Of a stretch of DNA of 64,000 nt, positions 40,607-50,745 are shown one piece after another (position 1 is the stretch's first letter; each line of letters opens with the position of its first letter). Source of the stretch: Epithemia pelagica (lineage: Eukaryota; Bacillariophyta; Bacillariophyceae; Surirellales; Surirellaceae); contig OX337229.1 of NCBI GenBank assembly GCA_946965045.2, forward strand, positions 3,348,001-3,412,000, read 5' to 3'. Made by a program: the position numbers and the translations under genes. Under the pieces are notes generated by a model that had not been told where the DNA came from, made no database searches, and saw only the letters and a program-made list of their open reading frames with translations.

Positions 40607-42742
40607 ATGCAGCGTCTTGGAGAAAATGCAATGTGGTTGCGGGAGGACAATCTCTCCATCAAAAATGAGATTGTGATACCCTACGACAGTGAACTGGCGC
40701 TATGGGATCGTCCATCCTGGGTGGACTCTCTTTTGCGATTACGGTGGTGTTTTTGTCCAACATCGCCTTCCGCCCCATCCACCACACTCGAGAACACCGG
40801 TCTACTCAAGTCCAACAAGAAAAGCAAAAAGAAGAGAAAAAAGCAGCAGGCCTACCAGAACCGACAACGCGGAGGATCCACGTACTATGCCTATCAACAC
40901 CCACGCTATGACATACCTCCCCCACCACCACCGACCCCCTATGAATACCGACACCATCATAACGTGAAGTATGAAAATTACGGGCATTTTTCCTTTGCCG
41001 AATATCATTACCAAACCCACGGGTACAACTATCCACACCAGTCACAGGCGGACCACATTGGTTTTGTCCAGCCACATTCACATGCTGCCACCCACCACCG
41101 ATACAACCCAGTTATCAGAGATTCTTCCCAGGATCATTCTGGGTATGCGAACTATGATCATTATGCGCTAAGTTCCTTATCAAGCGCAGGAAGTGCCGAG
41201 CTCCTCGCTGCGGTGGTAACACCCGCAACGGAGGACCGAATGTCGCATCCAGCGGTGAATAATGGGGAGGGAATATCCGCGGCCGCCGCGGCTGCAGGAA
41301 ATGCAGCTGCTGCGGCTCTCAAACGAACGACAGAGAAAAGAGAAGTCGAGAAACGAGAAACAGAAAAGCCATATCAGCAACAAAGGCTTTCTACGTCGTC
41401 CAGAAACCCAAATCTACCTCCCCTCGTTCATCGTGCCCCTTCACCACTTCCACATGGTCATTCACATCAACAGGAAACGACGGTTACACCGTCATCGTCA
41501 GCTGTAGGAGAAAAGCCCCCTTTGCCGGTACCTTCACGGTCTGTGAGTCCTTCGTCGGTAACCCGACCAGTTTTACAGATTCGACCTTCGTCGCCATTTT
41601 CAGATCGACCGAGACTACATTCAGACGGTTCGAAACGAAGTGTAGGCACGGGGAGTACGAGACATCGACGAAAAGCTCATGAAACATTTGAGTTCAGCTC
41701 CAACAGTTTACAGCAAATTGTCAAGCACGAACAGGAACTCCCTCGTACGTCCCCTCCGAAGTACATTGAGTATCCAAGTCAACCTGCGATTGTTGATTGG
41801 CCTGCACTCGATTCCAAACATTTCGATGATGATGATAACAGCACCACCAATCTGTCTCTGGATGAAGAAATCAGACACTTGGTGTCAAGAGCTTCCAAGT
41901 TACCTAAGACGGTTGAGTACATGTCTCCTGTGGAATCTTCTGACGATGCAAACACTCTTGAGCGCAGCACGAATCTTCCGGCATTGTCTTGGTTGAATTC
42001 GTGGTCCGCCCAGGGCGACGATGCTGCGGGTAACCCAGCTCAAGAGCCTCAGCTTACAGAGTACCTGGCCATTAGCAGATCCGTTCGAATGAAGGAGAAA
42101 GTACCATTGTCATTGTCAAAACACAGGTTCAAGGAAAACAATAAGATCGGCGCGGAAACACCCGTCTATATGCCCCGATGTAAAGCATATGACAGACCAT
42201 TACGGAAGGCAAAGAACCGGGTGGTCGTTTCTGGATGGGCTGCTGTTTCCTTGTCGGACAAGTTACGAAACAGATTGGTTGTGATGGAAGGTCCCCTTCA
42301 ATTAAAGCACTCTGATATCTCATACATCCAAGTGATTCAATTTTCGGATCGATCCAAGCGTCCTGTATTGAGAATCAAACAGGAATCAGGAGATCATGAC
42401 GTTGAGCTGAAATCGCGGTATGAGCAGCAGTTCATAAGTCAGGACGTTTGTGGTCGTGCAGGCCGTTGTGTGTGTCTTGTGGATGGCACCACGAGAGAAG
42501 CCTTGGCGACAATTTTACCCGTGTCCTTGCCGAAATACTTTTTCCGCAACGATAAGCTTGTGGACGGAGCGTCGTTTGACAACTGGCAAACGGCTCTTTT
42601 CACTCCCTTTGTGAAAACACCACCTCGATCCAGCCGTGAACATGCGGATCGAGGAGCCGAGTTCTTTATGAATCGATATGCCCCCGATGAACAATACGAC
42701 GCTGCCACGCATCTGTTGTTCTCGGCGGATTCTTTGTTGTGA
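40607..42742 (+). CDS. Unknown protein, low-complexity N-terminus and folded C-terminus
   Basis: A 711-residue single-exon protein from ATG 40607, with an in-frame TAA six bases upstream. The first ~50 residues may form a small folded piece. Residues about 65-185 are Lys-rich, then Pro, Tyr and His-rich (many YxHH motifs), followed by Ala and Glu/Lys runs and a long Ser/Pro-rich stretch to about 360. The C-terminal ~220 residues look folded: VVVSGWAAVSLSDKLRNRLV, LKHSDISYIQVIQF, VLRIKQES and CLVDGTTREALATILPVSLP. The strand pattern recalls a PH-like domain, but I cannot confirm it. No signal or membrane segment is visible. I do not recognise the family. Confidence 0.65.
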   Translation: MQRLGENAMWLREDNLSIKNEIVIPYDSELALWDRPSWVDSLLRLRWCFCPTSPSAPSTTLENTGLLKSNKKSKKKRKKQQAYQNRQRGGSTYYAYQHPRYDIPPPPPPTPYEYRHHHNVKYENYGHFSFAEYHYQTHGYNYPHQSQADHIGFVQPHSHAATHHRYNPVIRDSSQDHSGYANYDHYALSSLSSAGSAELLAAVVTPATEDRMSHPAVNNGEGISAAAAAAGNAAAAALKRTTEKREVEKRETEKPYQQQRLSTSSRNPNLPPLVHRAPSPLPHGHSHQQETTVTPSSSAVGEKPPLPVPSRSVSPSSVTRPVLQIRPSSPFSDRPRLHSDGSKRSVGTGSTRHRRKAHETFEFSSNSLQQIVKHEQELPRTSPPKYIEYPSQPAIVDWPALDSKHFDDDDNSTTNLSLDEEIRHLVSRASKLPKTVEYMSPVESSDDANTLERSTNLPALSWLNSWSAQGDDAAGNPAQEPQLTEYLAISRSVRMKEKVPLSLSKHRFKENNKIGAETPVYMPRCKAYDRPLRKAKNRVVVSGWAAVSLSDKLRNRLVVMEGPLQLKHSDISYIQVIQFSDRSKRPVLRIKQESGDHDVELKSRYEQQFISQDVCGRAGRCVCLVDGTTREALATILPVSLPKYFFRNDKLVDGASFDNWQTALFTPFVKTPPRSSREHADRGAEFFMNRYAPDEQYDAATHLLFSADSLL

Positions 42743-43191
42743 ATGTATAATGATTCTCCACACTTGTCTTTGCTTCAGTGAGGGGAGAAAACGCTACGAA
42801 TGTTCTCATTGTCAGACAATTTGCGTTCAGTTCGTCACTCAACGCATGAATACTACTAGGTGCTAGTCTCTAATAACGAACTGACCTGTTTGCAATGGTC
42901 TTTTAACTCATTCAGAATAAATTACTTCACAGTAGGTACTTTATAGCTACAGAGTGACGGAGGCCTAAAAGTAGGTCCTCCATCCATTCAATGGGTTCAT
43001 TCTTGGTTGAGAGTCCCGTCGGAGGTCACGATTGTTTGAGAAATTGGTTCCAACTCTAGGTAATGCCAGACCGACCATTGCAGTTGCGTGTAAATACTAA
43101 CCAAAGGACCAGTCGACAAGGGCAAATTAGAGCGCAAGAATAGAATCATGACACGTAGTCTGACCAAGATAAGCAAAATGCAGCGAGAAGG
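42743..43191. other. Convergent intergenic region with a hairpin
   Basis: About 450 bp. At 42959-42981 an inverted repeat (GGAGGCCT / AGGTCCTCC) can fold into an eight-pair stem with a one-base bulge and a six-base loop. It could serve in 3'-end formation for either converging transcript (inference). No gene is visible. Confidence 0.4.
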
Positions 43192-43693
43192 TCACTGTTC
43201 CGAATCGGATTTGCCCTCCTCGTTCATTTTCTCTTCCTTGAGATATTCATCCAACAGTTCTTTGGCCCGAAACACTTTGGATTGTAGATAAAAACTTCCG
43301 CCTTTTGAAATGTCGTTCGCAGCCATGTACTTTTCGTATTGCTGTATGTGTGAATTGTTGGTTTAGGAATTATTGGTGTCCATGGAAACGAACAAAACAT
43401 TGAGAGACAACATACAGGAGGGTACCAAAACACCCACGAAAGATAGGACTGACCTTTTGGACTGCTTCCAAGGTTACTTCTGTTTCGCTCAAATTCAACA
43501 CTTGCAGCGCTTCCTGCTTGCTTATGGTTCTTCGTAGGATCGATGAGGCCGCAGACGCAGTATTGGCATCCATTCCAGCCTTTCGAGCATTTTGAAGAGC
43601 CTGTTGGTACGCCGCTGGGAGGGCCCGAGCTAGGACTGCCACCAAGGGAACAATCACTTGAGCGATAATTCTTGCAAATGGACCGATTGCCAT
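43192..43693 (-). CDS. PAM16: Mitochondrial import motor subunit PAM16/TIM16
   Basis: Two exons, 43454-43693 and 43192-43341, with a 112-bp intron (43342-43453, phase 0) give 129 residues. The frame extends upstream to 43909, but the family start is the ATG at 43693 ([16 protein letters not shown]). A hydrophobic N-terminal helix is followed by [17 protein letters not shown]. The degenerate J-like domain follows: [13 protein letters not shown], then across the splice site [26 protein letters not shown] and [20 protein letters not shown]16 pairs with PAM18 and regulates Hsp70 (mortalin) at the TIM23 import channel. As in orthologues, the HPD motif of true J-proteins is absent. The length is typical. 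Confidence 0.92.
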
Positions 43694-44056
43694 TTTTTTA
43701 AACAAACGTTGAGATAGAATGGAATGGATCAGTTGATAGATGATATTCCACTGTGTGAAATCGTATCGTCGACACAGAGACACTTCATTCTTCATTTGCG
43801 ACCTTCTGGCGCGAATGGCGAAATGGATGGAAGTCGCACGAGCGAGAAAGAAAATCGCAAGGCAGACAGACATGGGGACTGACATGACGTCATATCGTGC
43901 AGCAACCATATTGTAGCGTAATGACCGTGTGCACCGTGAACTCGGAGACGAAAACTAATGACGTCATAGACTTTATTGATAGACCAGGGACACCCGGAAA
44001 ATCTTCACACGCGACCAATCAAACAAAATTCTAGAAATCTCGTATTACAGTACAAT
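43694..44056. other. PAM16 upstream region
   Basis: About 360 bp between the PAM16 start and the left edge of the foldback-like element. The in-frame extension of PAM16 to 43909 overlaps it but has no family support. Nothing else is visible. Confidence 0.4.
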
Positions 44057-44187
44057 GATCTTAAGTAATCTTGAGAAAATCTAACGGTCGCGTATGCATG
44101 GACAGGAAAGTAATCTACTTAAGGATTTTGCACGCACGCATAGCACTAGGAAAATTCACATCATATGCGAATTTTCCCATCAGATAT

Positions 44188-44248
44188 GAAAATTCACATG
44201 GAGGTGCGATTCTTCACGTGAAGATTCGCACCTCTCATGTGAATTTTC
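44188..44248. repeat. 61-bp near-perfect palindrome
   Basis: Two arms of about 30 bp are inverted with one mismatch and one bulged base. The central 34 bp (44201-44234) have 17-bp arms with a single mismatch. The centre is CACGTG. The structure could extrude as a cruciform or form a long RNA hairpin. Confidence 0.85.
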
Positions 44249-44871
44249 ACATCTCATGTGAAGAAAAAATTTCTTCACATCTTCTTCACATCGTCTTCAC
44301 ATCGTCTTCACATCGTCTTCACATCATGTTCGAACGACCTCGGGATCCACAGAATTTGTCGTCGTCATCATCTCATCATCATGTTGGATGCTCTCGACTC
44401 AAGATTGGTTGCGGGCTGAATCAGGTTTGGTCCAAGGCATTTCGAATCGACACCACCTACCAATCACACTACACCACCTACCAATCACTACTACTACAGT
44501 TGTTGTTTTTGTTGTCCTTGGGACGGCAAGATTTGATGGAAACGACCAGTTGATTGGATCCCATTGCCAAGATGGCACGGACTTGGGACGTCGTGGCCTT
44601 CATTCAAAAACACCCTTGCTCAACGCCAATGTTGTTTTGAGCGACAATGGCATTCTACCCGACCCCCAAGCCAGGATAACCACCAACCAACCAGTGACAA
44701 CCACCGCAACCACAAGTTTGCGAGTGCGACACCCTCCAGCAGCACAACAACAACAACAACGACGACGACATCTACGACTGATTCACCGTGGCACTGTCCT
44801 GGTCAAGTCCATTGGGAATTGGCCTTTCAATTGGAACGGTTGGTCCAACAATTCAACAGTATCAAGAGTCC

Positions 44872-44907
44872 CTCGTCCCTCGTCCCTCGTCCCTCGTCCC
44901 TCGTCCT
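44872..44907. repeat. CCCTCGT heptamer tandem repeat
   Basis: Five consecutive CCCTCGT-type 7-bp units lie inside the foldback-like element. A heptamer shifts reading frame with each copy gained or lost, arguing against strong coding constraint here. Confidence 0.85.
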
Positions 44908-45821
44908 GACCCAACAACCAACGCTGCAAGAGCAGCAACATGCCCATGGCACTCATAGTCTCACTTGTGAAGGATCAACACAACCATCTAATCCCTGGTT
45001 GTTGTGGAATGCCAACAACAATTGTTTTCGTACACCCAGGTACGAACGATATTGACACTGGTTTGGTCAAGACGGCATGCTTTGTTCTCACAAGAATACC
45101 CAGCCTACGGACAACAAGACAAAACCAGATGACAACAACAATTACAACAAGGATCTGGTCGGGGCTGCTGGAAACACAACAACAACAACAGCTCCAAGGA
45201 ATCAATGAGGTCCTGGTCCCGGAGGATCAGGAGAAACAGCAACACTAGTAACTACTTTCTATAGTCCTTTATTCTCCCATTTTTCTTTCATACTCTCATT
45301 TTTGTTGTTTTCACATTGTCTTCACATCTCCTTCACATCTTCTTCACATCTCCTTCACATCGTTGATGTGAATTTTCACATATTCATGTGAATTTTCACA
45401 TGAAGTGTGAATATTCCTATCGCCACTTTTTTCTTCACATGACAGATGCGAAATTTCACATCGACGATGTGAAATTTCACATGAAGTTTCCTTGAAGTAA
45501 ATTCGAACGCCGTCCTGGTTGATCTTTTTAGGTTACTTAAAGACAAGAGAAGGCATGCGTGATAACAAATGAATACTTAGATGACTGGTACAGTACTATG
45601 CAATTCTCTAAAATGTCAACCTTCAGTCCTCGTCCTCTGTGAGGATTTTCCGGGTGTCCCCGCGCGTACTCAAAGCGCCAGAGTTGAATCTCACAGACCA
45701 CGTACCACAACGAGCATTGGTCCTTATCGCGACAAGCACACACTCTTCCGTCGACGTTCGCATAGTCTTTTTGCATTCGACGACGATCGCCGTTCGACGT
45801 ACATATATTATAGAGATCACC

Positions 45822-46890
45822 ATGGCTCCTACTGGTCAAGCTTTGTTGGCGCCGTCCCCGGCTGGAAAGGCCTATGACTTTTCCTACTATCTTAAGGGAG
45901 CTGCCGCTGGAGGTATTTGCTGCTCCATCACTCATGGTGCTCTTACCCCCGTCGACGTCGTCAAGACTCGTGTGCAGTTGGATCCGGTCAAGGTGAGAAA
46001 GCTTTTGACTAAGCTGTGCAGATATCCAAGAGCTGGAATGGATTTGTGTAAATGTCAACAATGAGCCTTGTATCTAACATTATGCTTGGAAACTTTAGTA
46101 CAACCGAGGTTTGATTGGTGGTTTCCAACAGGTCGTCGCCGAAGAAGGAGCGATGGCCTTGACGACCGGTCTCGGTGCGACTGTGATGGGTTATTTCATC
46201 CAAGGATGGTTCAAGTTCGGTGGAGTCGAATTCTTCAAGATTAAGGCTGCCGAATACTTGGGTGAACAGAAAGCCTGGGATAACAAGACCAACATTTACC
46301 TTGGAGCCGCTGCTGGAGCCGAGTTCATTGCTGATCTTTTCCTCTGCCCTCTTGAAGCCGTTCGTATCCGTTCTGTGTCCGACCCAGAATTTGCTGACGG
46401 TCTGGCAGATGGTTTCGTGAAGATGGCCAAGACTGAGGGTGTCATGGGATTTTACGCCGGTCTTGTCCCCATCCTTTTCAAGCAAATCCCTTACACATGC
46501 GCCAAGTTTGTGGTTCAAGGAAGTGTTGCTGATTCCATCTACGCCAGCATGGGTAAATCGCCAAAAGAAGTCGGAGGATCCACAGCCATTGGAATCTCTC
46601 TTTCGTCCGGTGTGGTTGCTGGTGTTGCCTCGGCCATTATCTCTCACCCCGCCGACACCCTCCTTTCCAAGGTGAACAAGAAGGGAGCTGGTGGTGACGG
46701 TCCCATGATGACTCGTCTTATGAAAATTGCCGGTGAAATGGGTATGTGGAACCTCTGTACCACCGGTTTGTTCGCTCGTTGCGTCATGATCGGAACATTG
46801 ACGGCAGGACAATTTGGAATCTTTGATACCGTCATGGGTGCCCTTGGTGCCAGCAAGTTCCACTTCCACAACCCAGCAGCTGACCATTAA
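45822..46890 (+). CDS. Mitochondrial phosphate carrier
   Basis: Two exons, 45822-45992 and 46099-46890, with a 106-bp phase-0 intron (45993-46098) give 320 residues. Three mitochondrial-carrier repeats are visible through their PxD/ExxK/R motifs: LTPVDVVKTRVQ (first repeat), LCPLEAVRIRSV (second) and SHPADTLLSKVN (third). The first repeat (YYLKGAAAGGICCSITHGAL) and the context GWFKFGGVEFFK and FKQIPYTCAKFVVQG match the phosphate carrier SLC25A3/MIR1, which imports Pi with H+ into the matrix for ATP synthesis. Codons look more biased than in neighbours (many GTC, GCT, GGT, CTT), as expected for a highly expressed gene. A TATA-like ATATATTATAG lies about 10 bp before the ATG. Confidence 0.93.
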
Positions 46891-47287
46891 ACTACTAGAT
46901 TCGCCTGTATGAATATTCATATCACATCTCTACATACGATATCTATAATCCATTAGTAAGGAATAAGGTGCAAGAGAATGCTTGTTGATGAGGCAGTAAG
47001 CAAAGAGTTTCCTTCCTATGAGAGAATGTAGCACTATAAAACTCCTGGAGTACCGGTATCTTTAATGTCGAAAAGTCAGTGGTGTTGTTGTGTCCATATC
47101 TACATGCCCAGGAAGTCTACACAAAGCAGAAGCAATGACGTGATGATATGCCACAACCGATTCTCATGTAGGAGTATCGAGCTGAACCTTTTTCATCACA
47201 GCGTGCGGTTAACTTTGTTACTGGGCGATTTGCCATCCTTTCAAATCGACAACTGTGGACACCATTCTTTGGTTGGAATATGCTCGA
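46891..47287. other. Convergent intergenic region, nothing seen
   Basis: About 400 bp of 3' flanks between the phosphate carrier and NDUFAF6 genes. No coding sequence or RNA is visible. Confidence 0.45.
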
Positions 47288-48506
47288 TTAGAAAATCCCT
47301 GTTACCCAAGTCCGGGCCAGCATCATCATCAGCTTTAATCGATGAGCTTCATGAAGAGTAGGGTCAAGAACATCGAAGTTCGAGTTCTCCAATCGAGATA
47401 GATAGAGAAGAGATGGGACAACTGGGAGCAACGACGAACGTGCTGATCTCGGAACCTTCCCTTGTCTATCTCGGGCTTCTGAAAAATAGGTCGATGCGGT
47501 TAAGGCCATTGTTTTGACCGCTTCCCGCCATTCCTTGGAATCTTCCTCGCTTAGGACTTCCTCGCCACCTAGACTATCGCGTAATTTTTGGTATGGGAAG
47601 ACTGGAGAGAGCAGGTTTCCTGGTATTGTAACTTCTCCATCAATCAACCGAAAAGGTGTGCCTCTCAGAGCAGTTGTAAGGCCAATCCCAACTCCGGCAA
47701 AGGATGCTACTTCGTCTGCCGCATCATCTCGTACCTGTCAGTAGGGCAAAAATCAGACAACCAACATCTAGCGTAACGTATCAAATCCACCAAAGCTCAC
47801 ACTCACCCCATTGCATTCAAGCGAAAGATACAAGAGACTAGATACACTTTGCTCAGCGTAGTTCGCCGCTTCCTCCATTGTGCCGAACTGACTGAGTTCC
47901 AGATCACTCTGACGTGCCTCGACAAGACGTTCTAGAAATCTTCGTGTTAAATTGGACTCCTCGTTCGCAGCGTTCAATGCCCGCACAATGGGACTTTTCC
48001 AGCAGGACACGGAAAGATTGGCCAACGCCGGATCAGAAATATGTGGAGGTGGATCGCCATAAATTTGTGCTATGGCATCTGTCCACCACTGCAGTCTCAC
48101 TTGAAGCATATGCGTTTTTGTTGATGAATCTTGCGTGCCCGTCGATTCTCGTGATCGAGTATGATGTCCACCTTTAATGGACGCAATCTCAGCGTTGAAG
48201 GCACGAATGGCAAAGAAAGCCTTCTGGACCCTATGAGGCATCAAAAGGCCGCAATCTTCCCATTTTGATTTTCAAAAATTCGACTCAGTTTAGAATAAGA
48301 GACTTGACTCTGAATCATGACCCATTGAAATACTTACAAAATCCCTCCCTATCACGGTCTCGAACAACACCGATGCAATAATCGATATCTTGCTTCGTAT
48401 GTTGACGTTCGTCAGGATTTGATGAACGAGTCACCAAACTCCTCCATTGATTTCGCACTAGACTTCGTCGAAAGCAGCGTAACTGGGATCCAGATGCCAT
48501 CGCCAT
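47288..48506 (-). CDS. NDUFAF6: NDUFAF6-like complex I assembly factor (squalene/phytoene synthase fold)
   Basis: Three exons (48338-48506, 47807-48255, 47288-47734) with introns of 82 and 72 bp give 354 residues. The N-terminus is Arg/Ser-rich with a mitochondrial presequence character. The fold starts across the first junction, DREGF-YCGLLMPHRVQKAFFAIRAFNAEIASIK, followed by RLQWWTDAIAQIYGD, NLTRRFLERLVEARQSDL, EEAANYAEQSVSSLLYLSLE and, in exon 3, GVGIGLTTALRGTPF. This is the trans-isoprenyl-diphosphate synthase-like fold of NDUFAF6 (C8orf38). I do not see the paired DxxxD substrate-Mg motifs of true phytoene synthases, so it is an assembly factor rather than a carotenoid enzyme. Length matches human NDUFAF6 (333). 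Confidence 0.88.
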
Positions 48507-48873
48507 TGTCTGTCTCTGTTCTCATACAAACGCGGCTGGTTGACAATCTGACTTTTTCTATTGCCGCCATGGCCAATCGGAACATGACCCATCAATCTGA
48601 CGTCACAGGCTCGCGCCATCGATCTTCTGTGTGCCCGGCTCGCGCGCAACCGGATCTTTAACTTTTTCTTTGCCCGTTGGTCACAAAATCAAAGTCAACG
48701 GGTGGGACGTCCATGGTCCTGTGGCGGTCCTTGCCAAATAATTTTCATCCCTACGAATATCGCACTGGTTGCAACTTGCAACTTAACAAGGCTCAGGTGA
48801 AAGTGCTGCGTGAACGAGTATCGCGTTTCTGAAAGCTGATCAGACTGTCTAGAATCTAGAAAGGAACTGGACG
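48507..48873. promoter_or_regulatory. Divergent intergenic region (NDUFAF6 / small unknown)
   Basis: 367 bp between opposing start codons. No gene is visible. Confidence 0.4.
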
Positions 48874-49396
48874 ATGCAGCTTGAACGATTTCTGACTTCA
48901 GCGGACTTTTCTCCACGCAATCTCGTCAGAATCTGCGAGATACATGTTCCATCTCTTACTGTCTGTCAACAAGCCCATCTTCCCAGCTCAAGCGATGAAA
49001 TCAGCGAGATGGTTGATTTGGAAAGTCTCCACCAAAAGGCGAGATCCAGGACTTCCACCAATGTTGCCATGGCAAAGGCTTCTGCAAGTGTTGGCACATC
49101 GTGGACTTCAAAACCTCACAACACGATGAGAGCTGAGAGCGACCAAACAACAATGGAAGGCTTGGAAGTCAATGAGGATCAACTTCTACAGAGTGATTAT
49201 CACTTCAAGAGGGTATGAATCTCTTACACTCTATGACTTAGTCCTGTGCTGTCAAACCTTTTGTCAACAAAGAATTGTGGTTTGTACGTTCTGACATGCG
49301 GATAAGGGTGTTGAAAATGCTTCCTTATCCCGTCCCAAGCTCTCAGATTGCCAAGTGCTGCTCTGGGCCAGAAAGACACTTTCGATAGTTTTGTGA
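48874..49396 (+). CDS. Small protein of unknown function, two-exon model
   Basis: An ATG at 48874 opens 113 codons that end at a donor (GTATGA, 49213). The simplest continuation is acceptor AAG at 49304-49306 and exon 49307-49396, adding 29 residues (GVENASLSRPKLSDCQVLLW and on) for 142 in total. An alternative acceptor at 49371 would give a 19-residue end (KDTFDSFVTPLKSRRYVQE). The protein is soluble, Ser/Thr-rich in the middle, with no recognisable domain. Confidence in the frame is moderate and in the splice site low. Confidence 0.4.
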
Positions 49397-49549
49397 CTCC
49401 ACTGAAATCACGGCGATATGTGCAGGAGTGATACTACATACTCTTCTACAAATGCTTCGACCATCCACATTTCGATAGAATGCCCACACTTTGTGAACAA
49501 GGGAAGACCCGGTGACAAACACAATATTGTTTAATTAGGCTGCTTACCT

Positions 49550-50350
49550 CTAAGTCTTCATAAGTAATTTCTGGTATCGCGTCAACCGTGCCCTTCTCTC
49601 TTCCATGCATTCTTCGTCACGTCCCTCATTCTCCGGGAAATACACAAGGGTGAGGCCACCTTTCAGCTGCTTCTTTTTCAGCTCTTCTGGTGGTTTACTT
49701 AAATTCAACGAAATTGCAGGAGGTTGGGTATTCGAGAACTGAGAGGTACTTACAGCGGTAGCAGCTGATACAGCCGTCGCAACAGGGGCTCGATGTGCTT
49801 GCAGCTGTGGCTGTGGTATTTCAACAGGTCCGAGTGAAGGAGCTGTTGGGGCATCGATCAAAACTCCGGGAGCAACTCCATGAAGAGACTGGAAACCCGG
49901 CAGAGGAACACCAACCGGAAGTGGTGGTGGAGGAGGGGGCGGCGGTGGTGGTACATCATCTACAGGAGCTTCCACTAGACAGTCATCGTCAAGAGGGAAA
50001 TTGCGATATCCATGGGCACCTACCAGAGAGAACGCAGCTCGAACAGCACAATCAATTGCCGCGTCCTGGGTCTTTCCACGGCCCCAACCCAAATCAACGC
50101 CACCAACACGCGTGGAAAACACAAATGGTTTTTCAGGGGTGACGCCTTTTAACCAACGTACGTACGATGCGTCCAACATTCGATGTGATTTCGTGTACTT
50201 CACAAACGCTTCCATGGCAGCAGAACTTTTTTCCGCCCGGTATTTCTTTACAAGGTAAGATTCACTGGTAGCTGGTTTTGCCTTCTTCGACGCCAAATTC
50301 GAGTCGCCACTGACCTGGTTAGGATTGCTTCCTCTCTTCTTTCTCCCCAT
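49550..50350 (-). CDS. dsRNA-binding-domain-like protein with poly-proline linker
   Basis: A 266-residue protein from ATG 50350. The N-terminus is Lys/Arg-rich (MGRKKRGSN) and may be a nuclear signal. Residues about 33-115 form a compact domain: LVKKYRAEKSSAAMEAFVKY, then FVFSTRVGGVDLGWGRGKTQDAAIDCAVRAAFSLV. The strand with a GxGxGKT turn leading into an Ala-rich helix resembles a double-stranded-RNA-binding domain. A run of ten prolines follows (about 138-147), then a Pro/Ala-rich linker. A C-terminal segment, LKGGLTLVYFPENEGRDEE, is followed by a Glu/Arg-rich helix that could contact partners. I cannot name an orthologue; the dsRBD reading is by pattern only. Confidence 0.65.
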   Translation of the reverse strand: MGRKKRGSNPNQVSGDSNLASKKAKPATSESYLVKKYRAEKSSAAMEAFVKYTKSHRMLDASYVRWLKGVTPEKPFVFSTRVGGVDLGWGRGKTQDAAIDCAVRAAFSLVGAHGYRNFPLDDDCLVEAPVDDVPPPPPPPPPPLPVGVPLPGFQSLHGVAPGVLIDAPTAPSLGPVEIPQPQLQAHRAPVATAVSAATAVSTSQFSNTQPPAISLNLSKPPEELKKKQLKGGLTLVYFPENEGRDEECMEERRARLTRYQKLLMKT

Positions 50351-50745
50351 CTCGAATCCAGCGGACCAGAGTACCCACGAGGTGAAAAGGGTCTGTAACT
50401 TGCTATTGGTTTTCTGCTGTTCGTATGTTGTTTCCCGAAGGGCGTCCCATGTCCCATGGTGGTGTGGTGATTCGGAGGAAACGTACTACCGAACGTGAAG
50501 AGATGTCCTTTCCTTCTATACTCAAAATCATAATATTGGAATGCGTTGCTCGGGTGTAATAGAAGTCACTCTGATGTCTGAGCGACATCGTACGTTGGTC
50601 CGTCCGTCGCTGGTGTCGTTGCGATCCACAGAACCATGCCGAAAACAAACGGAGTGTTCTTATTCATGCCCTTGGGAACAAACAGACGAAGATCCCAAGG
50701 GTGGTCACTTGCCGCTGAGTTATCTATGAGGAGGGTGACTTGAAC
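50351..50745. promoter_or_regulatory. Divergent intergenic region (dsRBD-like / prolyl hydroxylase)
   Basis: 395 bp between opposing start codons, nothing else seen. Confidence 0.4.

Larger units (their letters stand above)
44057..45544. mobile_element. Foldback-like element with palindromic ATGTGAA/TTCACAT ends
   Basis: A ~1.49-kb unit is flanked by two blocks rich in ATGTGAA and its complement TTCACAT: about 44150-44330 (about ten copies by hand count) and 45310-45484 (about thirteen). The outermost sequences are imperfect inverted repeats: left TCTTAAGTAATCTTGAG; right, on the opposite strand, TCTTTAAGTAACCTA. Further in, TACTTAAGGA matches TACTTCAAGGA. Palindrome-dense sections face outward and simpler CTTCACATC arrays lie inside, the latter in the same orientation on both sides. 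The interior (about 44340-45250) is Asn/Thr/Gln-type low complexity with overlapping short frames and no transposase. I read it as a non-autonomous foldback or MITE-like element; target-site duplications could not be fixed. Confidence 0.45.

Noticed and set aside
43694-43909. N-terminal extension of PAM16 to ATG 43909
   Set aside because: The family begins at the later methionine; the extension adds 72 residues without similarity.
44388-45248. Frames inside the foldback-like element as a real gene
   Set aside because: Three overlapping frames of similar length occur in low-complexity CAA/ACC-rich sequence, with a frame-shifting heptamer repeat and no recognisable domain.
44160-45484. TTCACAT arrays as a CRISPR array
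   Set aside because: Units are 7-16 bp, spacers are not unique or of constant length, and the surrounding genome is eukaryotic.
47288-48506. Phytoene synthase (carotenoid pathway)
   Set aside because: The fold is the same, but the DxxxD substrate motifs are not visible and the length and N-terminus fit NDUFAF6.
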